Positions 8,442-18,587 of a stretch of DNA of 64,000 bases are shown here, in pieces; the stretch's first letter is position 1; every line of letters begins with the position of its first letter. Source of the stretch: Aerococcus loyolae (GTDB lineage Bacteria; Bacillota; Bacilli; Lactobacillales; Aerococcaceae); NCBI RefSeq assembly GCF_002871915.2, contig NZ_CP126958.1, positions 372,001-436,000 of the forward strand. Reading direction: 5' to 3'. The translations under genes and the position numbers were made by a program. The notes beneath the pieces were generated by a model. The model was not told the DNA's origin. It searched no databases and saw only the letters and a program-made list of their open reading frames with translations.

Positions 8442-8655
8442 GAATATTAAGCAAGACAAGCCCAGTAGTGGTTAACAGTTGACTTGATAGCGAGCTAGTG
8501 GTTGGTGGAAACTAGTACCTGTTAATGATGAATTACACTTGTTAGAAGAATTGCTAGGTGGCGCTACCTTATTGCGCGAGAGTGGCTTTTTTAAGCAACT
8601 TGGGTGGTACCACGGTAACAATCGTCCCTGTCTGTCTGGCAGGGACTTTTTTATT
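8442..8655 (+). ncRNA. T-box riboswitch, tyrosine-specific
   Basis: The leader has a Stem I closed by TTAACAG / CTGTTAA, a specifier triplet TAC (8516-8518, Tyr codon) just before the 3' strand, and the conserved T-box GGGTGGTACCACGG (8602-8615), whose TGGT pairs with the tRNA acceptor end. A terminator stem GTCCCTG / CAGGGAC (8624-8646) followed by T6 lies beside it. Uncharged tRNA-Tyr would favour the antiterminator and so tyrS expression. Confidence 0.95.
8624..8654 (+). terminator. T-box attenuator terminator
   Basis: Stem GTCCCTG / CAGGGAC with loop TCTGTCTGG and tail TTTTTTATT. Its 5' strand is next to the T-box sequence it competes with. Confidence 0.9.
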
Positions 8656-8717
8656 GCTTAATAAGAGAATTGACAGAACTTTAAACAGACTAAAATTAGA
8701 CAAGAAGGAGTAGTTCC

Positions 8718-9980
8718 ATGAATATTATTGATGAATTAGAATGGCGTGGCGCAATTAACCAGCAAACCGATGAAGCCGGCTTAAAAGACTATGTTGAAAA
8801 CCATTCGATCAGCCTCTATTGTGGGGTTGACCCTACTGGGGATTCCTTGCATATTGGCCACTTGATTCCTTTTATCATGCTGAAGCGTTTCCAATTGCAA
8901 GGGCATCGTCCGGTGATCTTAATTGGAGGAGCGACTGGTTCGATTGGTGACCCATCTGGTCGGAGTGAAGAGCGGCAACTACAATCCATGGAGGTTGTTA
9001 ATGAAAATGCCCGTAAGCTGACCGCCCAAATGGAAAAACTCTTCCTCAAGGATCCTAACGCCCAATTCCGCCTAGTCAATAACTATGCTTGGACCAAGGA
9101 CTTGTCCTTACTAGACTTCTTGCGTGACTATGGGAAATTATTCAATATCAATACCATGCTAGCTAAGGATGTTGTGGCTTCGCGTCTCGAACACGGGATT
9201 TCCTTTACTGAATTTACCTATCAAATTCTTCAATCCATGGACTTCTTACACTTATACCGGGAAGAAGATGTCCGCTTACAAATTGGTGGGGCCGACCAAT
9301 GGGGCAATATTACCAGCGGTTTAGACTTGATTCGTAAGGTAGAAGGGCCTGAAGCTAAGGCCTTTGGGTTAACCATCCCCCTCATGTTGAAGGCAGATGG
9401 CACTAAATTTGGTAAAACTGCTGGTGGGGCAGTTTGGTTAGACCCTGAAAAAACCTCGCCTTATGAGTTTTACCAATTTTGGGTTAACCAAGATGATGCT
9501 GATGTGGTTAAATACTTGAAATACTTCACCTTCCTGTCGAAAGAAGAGATTGCTGAATTAGCCGAAAAAGTCGCCACTGAACCTCATAAACGGGAGGCTC
9601 AAAAGACTTTAGCCAAGGAAATGACCCTCTTTGTTCACGGGGAGGAAGGCTTAGCCGATGCCTTAAGCATTACTGAAGCTCTCTTTTCAGGAGACATTAA
9701 AAATCTCAGCGCCAAGCAAATTGAACAAGGCTTTAATAATATGCCCGGAGCCCAAGTGCCTAGAGAGACGGCTAACTTGGCAGTATGGCTAGTGGACAAC
9801 GGGGTAGAGAGCTCACGCCGCCAATCCCGTGAAGACATTAAAAATGGGGCCATCTATATTAATGGCGAGCGGATCCAAGACATTGATTATGAGATTTCAC
9901 CTGCCGATGCCATCGAAGATAAATACATTGTCGTGCGTCGGGGCAAGAAGAAATATTTTCTAATGACTTTTGTCGATTAA
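8718..9980 (+). CDS. tyrS: Tyrosyl-tRNA synthetase
   Basis: The 420 aa class I synthetase charges tRNA-Tyr in the cytosol. The HIGH motif (LHIGHL) is at 45-48 and the KMSKS counterpart KFGKT at 230-234, as usual in TyrS. The GGADQWGNI tyrosine/tRNA region lies between them, and a C-terminal S4 RNA-binding domain covers about 355-415. ATG 8718 follows AAGGAG. The gene is preceded by a Tyr-specific T-box, so it should be induced by tyrosine starvation. Confidence 0.97.
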   Translation: MNIIDELEWRGAINQQTDEAGLKDYVENHSISLYCGVDPTGDSLHIGHLIPFIMLKRFQLQGHRPVILIGGATGSIGDPSGRSEERQLQSMEVVNENARKLTAQMEKLFLKDPNAQFRLVNNYAWTKDLSLLDFLRDYGKLFNINTMLAKDVVASRLEHGISFTEFTYQILQSMDFLHLYREEDVRLQIGGADQWGNITSGLDLIRKVEGPEAKAFGLTIPLMLKADGTKFGKTAGGAVWLDPEKTSPYEFYQFWVNQDDADVVKYLKYFTFLSKEEIAELAEKVATEPHKREAQKTLAKEMTLFVHGEEGLADALSITEALFSGDIKNLSAKQIEQGFNNMPGAQVPRETANLAVWLVDNGVESSRRQSREDIKNGAIYINGERIQDIDYEISPADAIEDKYIVVRRGKKKYFLMTFVD

Positions 9981-10010
9981 AAAGACCCTATACAAAAAAC
10001 TTGCTCAAAC

Positions 10011-10052
10011 TAGCATAAAGTATCCGTTCTAAAGGCGACCCGCTTTATGCTA
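10011..10052. promoter_or_regulatory. Inverted repeat overlapping the metG promoter
   Basis: Perfect 10-bp arms TAGCATAAAG (10011-10020) and CTTTATGCTA (10043-10052) are separated by 22 bp. The right arm runs into a TATACT -10 element (10051-10056). It could be a protein operator or an RNA hairpin ending the tyrS transcript, though no T-run follows. Confidence 0.45.
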
Positions 10053-10073
10053 TACTGATTTAGAAATAATTAA

Positions 10074-12089
<2,016 letters not shown>

Positions 12090-12096
12090 TTAAGAG

Positions 12097-12130
12097 AAAG
12101 AGACTGTGACTAGGCCACAGTCTCTTTTCC
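12097..12130 (+). terminator. metG terminator
   Basis: Stem AAAGAGACTGTG / CACAGTCTCTTT with a 7-nt loop and a short T tail. Confidence 0.85.
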
Positions 12131-12214
12131 ATGAAAATGAAAATAATCCTGGATAAAGAATCGCTTGAGGAGCTTCTTATCTAGGTCCTTGATTGACAAG
12201 AGAGGAGTCTAATC

Positions 12215-13009
12215 ATGCTCTTTGATACACATACCCACTTTAATACAGCTGACTTTGACGAAGACCGAGGCCAAGCCATTGAGCGCGCCCGTCAAGCTGG
12301 CGTTTCAGGCATGGGGATTGTTGGTTTTGACCAAGATAGTATTGAACGGGGCCTACCCTTAGTGGCTAAACACCCGGATATGGTTGGTATTTATGGCTGG
12401 CATCCCACGGAAGCAGGCAAATATAATCAAGATATTGAGAACTTACTCCTAACTGCCCTGGATACTGATAAGGCAGTTGGGGTAGGGGAGATGGGACTGG
12501 ACTTCTATTGGGATGAAGATCCCTTGGAAGTTCAAGAAAAAGTTTTCCGCCGTCAAATTGCCATTGCTAGAGAGGCCCACTTGCCTGTGATTATTCATAA
12601 CCGGGATGCTTCAGAGGATGTCTACCGGATTTTAAAAGATGAAAAAATTTGGGAAATTGGTGGGATTATGCATACCTATGGAGAAAGTCGCGAAGATGCC
12701 AAACGTTTCTTAGATTTAGGCATGCATCTATCTTTTTCTGGAGTGATGACCTTCAAGAAAACCAAGGAAGTTCGCTATGTGGCAGCAAACTGTCCCGAAG
12801 ACCGTCTCTTAATTGAAACCGACTCCCCTTACCTGACCCCAGAACCCAAGCGGGGGCAACGGAATGAGTCCGCCAATATCTCCTTTGTTAACAATCGTTT
12901 GGCTGATCTTAGACAAACTAGCTATGAAGCTATGGCTAAGATTACCTATGACAATGCTTGTCGCTTATTTGGGATTGAATGGACGGAAGCTGGTTGGAAG
13001 AAAATCTAA
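12215..13009 (+). CDS. TatD-family metal-dependent DNase
   Basis: The 264 aa product belongs to the TatD/YcfH metallohydrolases, TIM-barrel enzymes that cleave DNA 3'-to-5' or at AP sites. The first metal-ligand pair is DTHTHF (residues 4-9). GEMGLDFYW, IIHNRDA and ETDSPYLTP mark the later ligands. ATG 12215 follows AGAGGAG. The stop overlaps the start of rnmV (TAATG) and rnmV overlaps rsmA, so the three form one operon, an arrangement conserved across Firmicutes. Confidence 0.93.
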   Translation: MLFDTHTHFNTADFDEDRGQAIERARQAGVSGMGIVGFDQDSIERGLPLVAKHPDMVGIYGWHPTEAGKYNQDIENLLLTALDTDKAVGVGEMGLDFYWDEDPLEVQEKVFRRQIAIAREAHLPVIIHNRDASEDVYRILKDEKIWEIGGIMHTYGESREDAKRFLDLGMHLSFSGVMTFKKTKEVRYVAANCPEDRLLIETDSPYLTPEPKRGQRNESANISFVNNRLADLRQTSYEAMAKITYDNACRLFGIEWTEAGWKKI

Positions 13010-13590
13010 TGAAAAAACGCTTAAAAGAGGTTATTGTTGTTGAAGGCAGGGATGATAGCCAACGTTTAAAACAGTTCTATCAGGTGAAAACCATCGAAAC
13101 TAATGGCTCAGCCATCAACCAAGAAACCATGGATAAAATTAAGCAGGCCCAGGACTTATATGGGGTTATTGTTTTTACTGACCCGGATGTTTCTGGAGAA
13201 AAAATCCGTCGCACCATTATGCGGGATGTTCCCGAAGTCCAACATGCCTTTTTGGAAAGGCAGGAGGCCAAGCCCAAGAACAAGGGCAGCTTGGGAGTGG
13301 AACACGCCTCTTTTGCGGCCATCGACCGCGCCCTGAGTGCCGTCTATACGGTAACCACTAGTGGTGAAAGTCAACCGCCTTTTACCGCAGTTGAACTGAT
13401 GGTACTGGGTCTCTTAGGAGGAGAAGATGCAGCGGCTAGACGAGACTATCTGACCAAACGGTTGAAAATTGGCCATAGTAATGGCAAGCAATTAGCCAAG
13501 CGCTTGGCCCTATTTCAAATTTCTCAAACAGCCGTTTTGGAAGTCGTCGCAGAATATAATCAAAAAAGAGAAGAAGGAGAACAGCTATGA
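13009..13590 (+). CDS. rnmV: Ribonuclease M5
   Basis: The 193 aa product matures the 5S rRNA precursor. The N-terminal Toprim domain shows IVVEGRDD (catalytic Glu) and FTDPDVSGEKIR. The C-terminal half is the family-specific helical domain, with VEHASFAAIDRAL. I chose ATG 13009, which overlaps the TAA of the upstream gene and follows GGAAG. An in-frame ATG 30 bases upstream lies inside the previous gene. The stop overlaps the next start by 4 bases (ATGA). Confidence 0.94.
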   Translation: MKKRLKEVIVVEGRDDSQRLKQFYQVKTIETNGSAINQETMDKIKQAQDLYGVIVFTDPDVSGEKIRRTIMRDVPEVQHAFLERQEAKPKNKGSLGVEHASFAAIDRALSAVYTVTTSGESQPPFTAVELMVLGLLGGEDAAARRDYLTKRLKIGHSNGKQLAKRLALFQISQTAVLEVVAEYNQKREEGEQL

Positions 13591-14471
13591 CTAAATCCTG
13601 GATTGCTACCCCTAGCCGGACCAATGCCATTTTGAACCGTTACCAGCTCGATGCCAAAAAGAGTTTGGGGCAAAATTTCCTTATGGAACCCCAAATCCTA
13701 GAAAAAATGGTGGAAGCCGCGGCCATTGACCAAGACACTGACGTCATTGAAATTGGTCCGGGAATTGGAGCCTTAACGGAATTTCTCTGTGAAAGTGCTG
13801 GCCGGGTCTTAGCTTTTGAAGTTGATGACCGGCTCTTACCGGTCTTAGAAGCGGAACTAGGACACTATGATAATTTGACCGTCCTCCACCAAGATATTTT
13901 GGAGGCTGATTTAAAGGCTAGCGTGGCCCAGTATTTTCCTGATTCCAAACGCCTAGCGGTGGTGGCTAACCTTCCTTACTATATAACGACTCCCATTATT
14001 TTTCATTTCTTGGAAAGTGATTTAGAGGTCTCTGACTTTGCCCTCATGATGCAGTATGAGGTTGCTGAACGTCTGACGGCTCAGGCGGGAACCAAGGCCT
14101 ATAGTGCCTTAACCATTGTCTTAGATTATTACTGCCAGTCTGAAATTGCTGTCAAGGTCCCAAAGACCGTCTTTAAACCCCGGCCCAAGGTTGATTCCGC
14201 TGTTCTTCACCTGAAAAGACGGCAAGACCCTCCTGTTAAGCCACAAAATGAGGACTTATTCTTTAAGGTCGTCAAGGGGGCCTTCGCTCACCGGCGCAAG
14301 ACCCTGTGGAACAATTTGAAAACTCTCTTTGTGGGGCAATTTCAAGAGCCAGCTGATTTACAAGCAGCCATTGAAGCCGCAGGAATTGATCCTAAGGTCC
14401 GGGCTGAGCAATTGACCATTGAAGATTTCTCCCGTTTAAGTGATGCCTTAAATGAGGCTGGTTTTAAATAA
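13587..14471 (+). CDS. rsmA: 16S rRNA (adenine1518-N6/adenine1519-N6)-dimethyltransferase
   Basis: The 294 aa KsgA/RsmA enzyme dimethylates two adenines in helix 45 of 16S rRNA. Visible are the family start KKSLGQNFL, SAM motif I EIGPGIGALTEFL and the catalytic motif IV NLPYY. The C-terminal helical domain follows. The gene starts inside the rnmV stop codon, so it is translationally coupled. Confidence 0.96.
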   Translation: MTKSWIATPSRTNAILNRYQLDAKKSLGQNFLMEPQILEKMVEAAAIDQDTDVIEIGPGIGALTEFLCESAGRVLAFEVDDRLLPVLEAELGHYDNLTVLHQDILEADLKASVAQYFPDSKRLAVVANLPYYITTPIIFHFLESDLEVSDFALMMQYEVAERLTAQAGTKAYSALTIVLDYYCQSEIAVKVPKTVFKPRPKVDSAVLHLKRRQDPPVKPQNEDLFFKVVKGAFAHRRKTLWNNLKTLFVGQFQEPADLQAAIEAAGIDPKVRAEQLTIEDFSRLSDALNEAGFK

Positions 14472-14492
14472 GTGCTGTAAGAAGTATGTGAG

Positions 14493-14588
14493 GACGCCGT
14501 CAGAGACTTGAATTGCTGGAGGAAAATACCATAAGCACAGCAATAACTGTGTGTTGATATTATCTGAAGCAACTTCAAGTCTGGCGTC
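14493..14588. repeat. Long palindromic hairpin element
   Basis: The arms GACGCC...AGACTTGAA-TTGCT (14493-14517) and AGCAA-CTTCAAGTCT-GGCGTC (14568-14588) pair almost completely. A second small stem (CACAG / CTGTG) lies in the loop. It is similar in size and position to the hairpin at 38409-38506, but of different sequence. Confidence 0.6.
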
Positions 14589-14651
14589 TAAACTCGACTA
14601 GAAAGTGTGACTGGAACACATTTTGATTAGACAGTTCGTGTTTTAATAAGT

Positions 14652-14682
14652 GGCTAGGACATTCGTTCCGGCCTCTTTTTAT
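14652..14682 (+). terminator. Terminator downstream of tatD-rnmV-rsmA
   Basis: Stem GGC(T)AGGA / TTCC(G)GCC with loop CATTCG, followed by CTCTTTTTATTT. Confidence 0.65.
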
Positions 14683-14804
14683 TTAACTGAACCGGAAGTA
14701 ACCCCATCAGCCTAGCGAAGATAATCTTTATTTAATGTAATGACCATGATAAAATGTATAACAATTAAAACTGAAAAGTTATAGAGTAGGAAAGAGATGG
14801 TAAT

Positions 14805-15566
14805 TTGTCTAAAGTGTTAGAAGTTAGCCACTTAAATAAGCTTTTCCATAATAAAAAGGAAAGCTTCCAGGCCGTCAAAGATGTGTCCTTGACCATTGAT
14901 GAAGGCGAGATTCTCTCGATTATTGGCCCTAATGGAGCGGGGAAGACGACCCTCTTATCCATGTTGGGTGGCTATTTATTACCCAGTTCAGGCTCGATTC
15001 TTGTCAACGGGGTTGATGTCTTGGCCAATCCCCACCATGGTTTGATTGGAGTTTCCTTTGGGGGTGACTTAGGCTTTTACGATAAGGTCTCAGCCCAAGA
15101 TAACCTGTCCTTCTTCGCTGATTTGACCAATATTCCTACTAGGAACCGTAAGTCTGAAGTCGACCGTGTCCTAGACATCGTTAAGCTGACCAATCAAAAA
15201 AATAAGACAGTGGAACACTATTCCAAGGGGATGAAGCAACGCCTCCATATTGCCCGGGCCTTGCTGGGCAAACCTGCCTTACTTTTACTCGACGAACCAA
15301 CTAATGGAATTGATGTGGAAATTTCACAAGATATCCATCAAACCATTCGGGATTTGGCTAGTCAAGAAGGCTTAGCGGTCCTATTGACCAGCCATATGAT
15401 GGGCGAAGTGGAGAGCTTAGCTAAACGCATTATTCTCCTAGGCAGAGGGGAGATCCAGTACCAGGGCAGTGTCGCTGACATTGTCAAGCTGTCGGGAGTA
15501 GAACATATTGACCGACCAGCTACTCTAGAAGAATCCTATCTGGCCTTAGCGCCGCAATTGAGGTGA
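14805..15566 (+). CDS. ABC exporter ATP-binding subunit
   Basis: The 253 aa nucleotide-binding protein has Walker A GPNGAGKTT, signature YSKGMKQRL (a variant of LSGGQ common in ABC-2 drug, Na+ and antibiotic exporters) and Walker B LLLLDEPTNGID. The start is TTG 14805, with AGGAAAGAG 8 nt upstream and no nearer ATG. It forms an operon with the two permease genes behind it (gap of 4 bases, then a 1-base overlap). The substrate cannot be told from sequence; peptide, bacteriocin or antibiotic efflux are typical for this layout. Confidence 0.9.
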   Translation: MSKVLEVSHLNKLFHNKKESFQAVKDVSLTIDEGEILSIIGPNGAGKTTLLSMLGGYLLPSSGSILVNGVDVLANPHHGLIGVSFGGDLGFYDKVSAQDNLSFFADLTNIPTRNRKSEVDRVLDIVKLTNQKNKTVEHYSKGMKQRLHIARALLGKPALLLLDEPTNGIDVEISQDIHQTIRDLASQEGLAVLLTSHMMGEVESLAKRIILLGRGEIQYQGSVADIVKLSGVEHIDRPATLEESYLALAPQLR

Positions 15567-15570
15567 TTAC

Positions 15571-16308
15571 ATGGGTCGCTTTTTACGCCTGTATGGCTTT
15601 CACTTAAAAGTCTATATGAAAAATTCTTATTTCTTCTGGCTGCCTATTACTAGCACACTGACTTTCTTCTGCTTGCAGTATATTGCCCTTTATGCGTCTG
15701 GGAGCGCTAGTGACCCTGATTTGTGGCTAAGGAGTGGGGTTTTTGGCCTCTGGACTTCGGCCACCACCGCGACAGGTTCGATTGGCTACCAGCGTCACTT
15801 AGGGACCTTGCCTTATTTAATTAACACCCAAGTGGGGGACGCCTATTCCTTATTAAGCTTATTACTGCCAGCTGCCTCCTTTGGCTTACTGAGTTTTCCC
15901 TTGGCTTATCTTTTAGCCCTTGTTTTTAATACGGGCATCCAAGCCTTTACTCTGTCCATACTAGTTCAGGTGCTGATGCTCTTTTTAGGCGCTGTCGTGA
16001 TGGATTTATTTATTGCTGGCTTTTTTGTTTTAACCCCTAATGCAATTATTTATGAAGAATTACTTCACTTACCTGTCATGCTGCTTTCTGGCTTACTGGG
16101 GACTTTTGCCCTGGCCAGTCATTGGATCAGCTGGACCCAGTGGTTGATTCCGATCATCTATCCGATTCAAGCCCTTTTAGGGCGGGGAGACCACTTATCG
16201 ATAGTGGCTTACGGTTTTTCTTTAGTCTTGTGGTTGGTCCTGGCAGTCACTTTGGGCTCTTATCTCTTAAGGTCAGCCCGTAAGCAAGGTTTAGGGAGGC
16301 GATTTTAA
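15571..16308 (+). CDS. ABC-2 type exporter permease (first)
   Basis: The 245 aa hydrophobic protein has about six membrane segments (near 20-40, 52-70, 92-115, 125-150, 168-190 and 215-236). It has no recognisable catalytic motif. It follows the ATPase gene by 4 bases and overlaps the next permease gene by one base, so the membrane part is probably a heterodimer. Sequence divergence within ABC-2 permeases prevents a substrate call. Confidence 0.75.
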   Translation: MGRFLRLYGFHLKVYMKNSYFFWLPITSTLTFFCLQYIALYASGSASDPDLWLRSGVFGLWTSATTATGSIGYQRHLGTLPYLINTQVGDAYSLLSLLLPAASFGLLSFPLAYLLALVFNTGIQAFTLSILVQVLMLFLGAVVMDLFIAGFFVLTPNAIIYEELLHLPVMLLSGLLGTFALASHWISWTQWLIPIIYPIQALLGRGDHLSIVAYGFSLVLWLVLAVTLGSYLLRSARKQGLGRRF

Positions 16309-17009
16309 TGCGGATTCAAATGAAATCCTTACCCTTTTTACAGAATAAGAAATTGATCCTTATCCATTTTCTGATCCTACCGATTATTCAGATCCTAGTT
16401 ATCCTCCTCCTCAATCAACAATATGCTAAGGCGCTTAATCCCCAAGTGGCTATGGCCTCAGTTTATTTGTCGGCCAATAGCTTCTGCTTGTCGACCATGG
16501 CTTATCTTTTAGTGGTGGATTATTTAAGCCAAATTTTTAGGGAAGTCCTGGTCCATAAGCCTTGGTCTTTAAGCTATTGGGGTAGGAAGCTTGCTACTAG
16601 TCTCTTGTTAAGTTCAATCATTTTTTTGATCAATGGCGGCCTCTTACTGATGATTGGCGTGGACAACTTATATTTTTGGCGTTGCCTAGCCGCTTTACCG
16701 CTTTCCTTATTATTTAGTGCAGGATTAGGGATTGCCGGTTATTTATTAAGTGTCCACCGCGATAATATCTATCTCTTTACTAACCTCTTTACCGCCATCC
16801 TACCCCTTATGGCTGGCGTGGTTGCCCCTATTTCTGCCTACCCACCTCTCTTTAAGCAGGCTAGCTATGTCTTCCCTTATGGTCAAGTGGTAGAGGGGAT
16901 TTACCAGGGGGAGACCAGTGGTTTATTCGTTTTAGTCTACATCGCTATTATTTTTGCTTTTAATTACTTCTGCTTAAAGGGGCTAAAAAAACAGCTACTG
17001 CTGGGCTAG
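16308..17009 (+). CDS. ABC-2 type exporter permease (second)
   Basis: The 233 aa polytopic protein has about six membrane segments. It shares the SAYPPLFKQASYVFPYGQVVEG region found near the C terminus of ABC-2 permeases. ATG 16308 overlaps the upstream stop (TAATG). It is the last gene of the three-gene exporter operon. No clear terminator follows before the veg promoter. Confidence 0.75.
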   Translation: MRIQMKSLPFLQNKKLILIHFLILPIIQILVILLLNQQYAKALNPQVAMASVYLSANSFCLSTMAYLLVVDYLSQIFREVLVHKPWSLSYWGRKLATSLLLSSIIFLINGGLLLMIGVDNLYFWRCLAALPLSLLFSAGLGIAGYLLSVHRDNIYLFTNLFTAILPLMAGVVAPISAYPPLFKQASYVFPYGQVVEGIYQGETSGLFVLVYIAIIFAFNYFCLKGLKKQLLLG

Positions 17010-17133
17010 AAGAATGATAAACGAATCTTTGAAAGTGTTGGAGTTTTGCTGATGTTTTGGGGAGAAAATCGTCCTTATAAATCCTTTTAGAAAATGCTTT
17101 AGAGGCCTTGACAATGAAGCTTTTATTGTGCTA

Positions 17134-17162
17134 TTGTAAAAAGATTGACTTTGTGTTATAAT
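17134..17162 (+). promoter_or_regulatory. veg promoter
   Basis: -35 TTGTAA (17134-17139), 17-bp spacer, extended -10 TGTTATAAT (17154-17162). veg has a strong sigma-A promoter in Bacillus too. Confidence 0.72.
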
Positions 17163-17184
17163 AGGTTTATCAAGGGGTGATGGC

Positions 17185-17418
17185 ATGCCAAGTAATTTAC
17201 AAAGTATTAAGGCAGGCTTAGAGGAAAATATTGGTAAACCGATCCAAGTAACGCAACAAACAGGGAGAAAGCGGATCACTATCCGTAATGGGATCTTAAG
17301 TGATACCTTTCCAGCCGTATTTGTTGTTGAACTCGACCAAGATGAAAATCAGTTCGAGCGCGTATGCTATAGCTATACCGACTTATTAACTGAAAGCATC
17401 GAAATTGAGTTTCCCTAA
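17185..17418 (+). CDS. veg: Veg protein
   Basis: The 77 aa small cytosolic protein matches the Veg family, conserved in Firmicutes just upstream of ispE. Landmarks are IKAGLEENIGKPIQVTQQTGRKR and the C-terminal VCYSYTDLLTESIEI. In Bacillus subtilis Veg affects biofilm matrix expression; its molecular action is not settled. ATG 17185 follows AAGGGG. It has its own promoter and a strong terminator, so it is a separate transcription unit. Confidence 0.93.
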   Translation: MPSNLQSIKAGLEENIGKPIQVTQQTGRKRITIRNGILSDTFPAVFVVELDQDENQFERVCYSYTDLLTESIEIEFP

Positions 17419-17443
17419 TCTTGTGCGTAATTAGTGATTGAGA

Positions 17444-17490
17444 AGAGGTGTAAGCAGCATGTAAAACCATGCTACTTACACCTCTTTTCT
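17444..17490 (+). terminator. veg terminator
   Basis: Long stem AGAGGTGTAAGCAGCATG / CATGCTACTTACACCTCT (one mismatch), loop TAAAAC, T-rich tail TTTTCT. Confidence 0.9.
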
Positions 17491-17576
17491 TTATCCCTTG
17501 CCTTCTCAGTTGAGGAATCAAGTAGTCATGTTAAAATAAGAATAATTAGACCAGTAAAAGAGAGGGGTGAAGCAAA

Positions 17577-18449
17577 ATGGCTATTCGAGAAAAAGCTCTG
17601 GCTAAGATTAATCTCGCCCAGGACATCTACTATCAAGCAGAGGATGACCGCTTTTACTTTGATATGGTCATGTCCTCAGTCGACCTGGCTGATTACCTGG
17701 TTATTGAGGAAAATGATAGTGGTGAGATTCTTATTCGCTCTAACCAACATTTCCTGCCCCGGGACCGACGTAACCACGCCTACCAGGCCGCTGTAAAAAT
17801 GAGGGAACTTGCCGGACTTGACCGGGGCGTAACTATCTCTATCCGCAAGTATATTCCGGTTTCAGCCGGGCTTGGGGGCGGATCAAGTGACGCAGCAGCA
17901 GTCATCCGGGGCTTAAACCGCCTCTGGCACTTAGATTGGTCCCTTGACCAACTCATGGATATTGCCGTAAGCATTGATAGTGATGCTCCCTATTGTTTAA
18001 GAGGGGGCTTGTGTCGAATGACCGGTTCGGGTAGAAATTATGAAGTCCTGCCTTCCTTACCGTCAAGCTGGCTGGTCCTAGCTAAACCTGCTTTTTCCAT
18101 TTCCACCCCAAAGATGTTAGCTGCCTTAAAAGACCATCCCCAAAAGCTTTCTACCCATGCGGGCCCGGTAACGGAGGCGATTAAAGCCGGAGATTTTCCG
18201 CGAGTGATGGCAGAACTTGGCAATTCCTTAGAAGCCATTACTTTTAACTATTACCCAAAGTTAAAGGCCCTAAAGGAACGGATGCAAAATTTCGGCGCCC
18301 AAGGGGTAACCATGACGGGGAGCGGGTCGACCATTATCGGCTTTACCCGCCAGCAACAACAAGCTAAGCGAATTTATAATGGAGTAAAAGGCTTTTGCGA
18401 AGAGGTTTATGTGGTAAGAATGAATCAAAATCTCAGAAATATTAGTTAA
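17577..18449 (+). CDS. ispE: 4-diphosphocytidyl-2-C-methyl-D-erythritol kinase
   Basis: The 290 aa GHMP kinase acts in the non-mevalonate (MEP) isoprenoid pathway. The N terminus AIREKALAKINLAQDI, the ATP-binding GHMP motif PVSAGLGGGSSDAAA and the C-terminal MTGSGSTIIGF are diagnostic. ATG 17577 follows GAGAGGGGTGA. veg-ispE adjacency is conserved in Firmicutes. The family includes a closely related non-MEP homologue in some Lactobacillales lacking the pathway, so the presence of other isp genes elsewhere would decide its role. Confidence 0.92.
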   Translation: MAIREKALAKINLAQDIYYQAEDDRFYFDMVMSSVDLADYLVIEENDSGEILIRSNQHFLPRDRRNHAYQAAVKMRELAGLDRGVTISIRKYIPVSAGLGGGSSDAAAVIRGLNRLWHLDWSLDQLMDIAVSIDSDAPYCLRGGLCRMTGSGRNYEVLPSLPSSWLVLAKPAFSISTPKMLAALKDHPQKLSTHAGPVTEAIKAGDFPRVMAELGNSLEAITFNYYPKLKALKERMQNFGAQGVTMTGSGSTIIGFTRQQQQAKRIYNGVKGFCEEVYVVRMNQNLRNIS

Positions 18450-18474
18450 GATTAGATACCTTTATTAGGGGGAC

Positions 18475-18498
18475 CTGGGGCAAAAGCCCCAGTTTTTT
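18475..18498 (+). terminator. ispE terminator
   Basis: Perfect stem CTGGGGC / GCCCCAG, loop AAAA, then six T residues. Confidence 0.92.
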
Positions 18499-18521
18499 CA
18501 TTTTAAATAGGAGAGATTATC

Positions 18522-18550
18522 TTGCGGCTGACGAGGATGTGTGCTATATT
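18522..18550 (+). promoter_or_regulatory. adcACB promoter
   Basis: -35 TTGCGG (18522-18527), 17-bp spacer, extended -10 TGCTATATT (18542-18550). It abuts the Zur box. Confidence 0.75.
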
Positions 18551-18571
18551 AAATCGTAAGAGTTACGATTT
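18551..18571 (+). promoter_or_regulatory. Zur box of the zinc uptake operon
   Basis: Perfect 9-bp arms AAATCGTAA and TTACGATTT around a 3-bp centre (GAG). This is the Bacillus-type Zur operator in spacing and sequence. It lies immediately downstream of the -10, where a bound repressor would block initiation when zinc is replete. Confidence 0.9.
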
Positions 18572-18587
18572 GCAAGGAGGCTTTATC

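Larger units (their letters stand above)
14472..14804. other. 333-base spacer with a long hairpin and a terminator
   Basis: This spacer holds a long hairpin (14493-14588), a segment GTGTGACTGGAACAC that resembles part of the dispersed repeat at 38401-38529, and a terminator (14652-14682). No gene was seen. AGGAAAGAG at 14788-14796 serves the next gene. Confidence 0.5.

Noticed and set aside
12979..13008. Earlier ATG for ribonuclease M5
   Set aside because: It lies inside tatD with no ribosome binding site; the TAATG junction at 13009 gives the family N terminus.
18522..18587. Extended N terminus of AdcA starting at TTG 18522
   Set aside because: The TTG is the -35 hexamer, and the extension would cover the -10, the Zur box and the ribosome binding site. 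ATG 18588 gives a proper lipoprotein signal.
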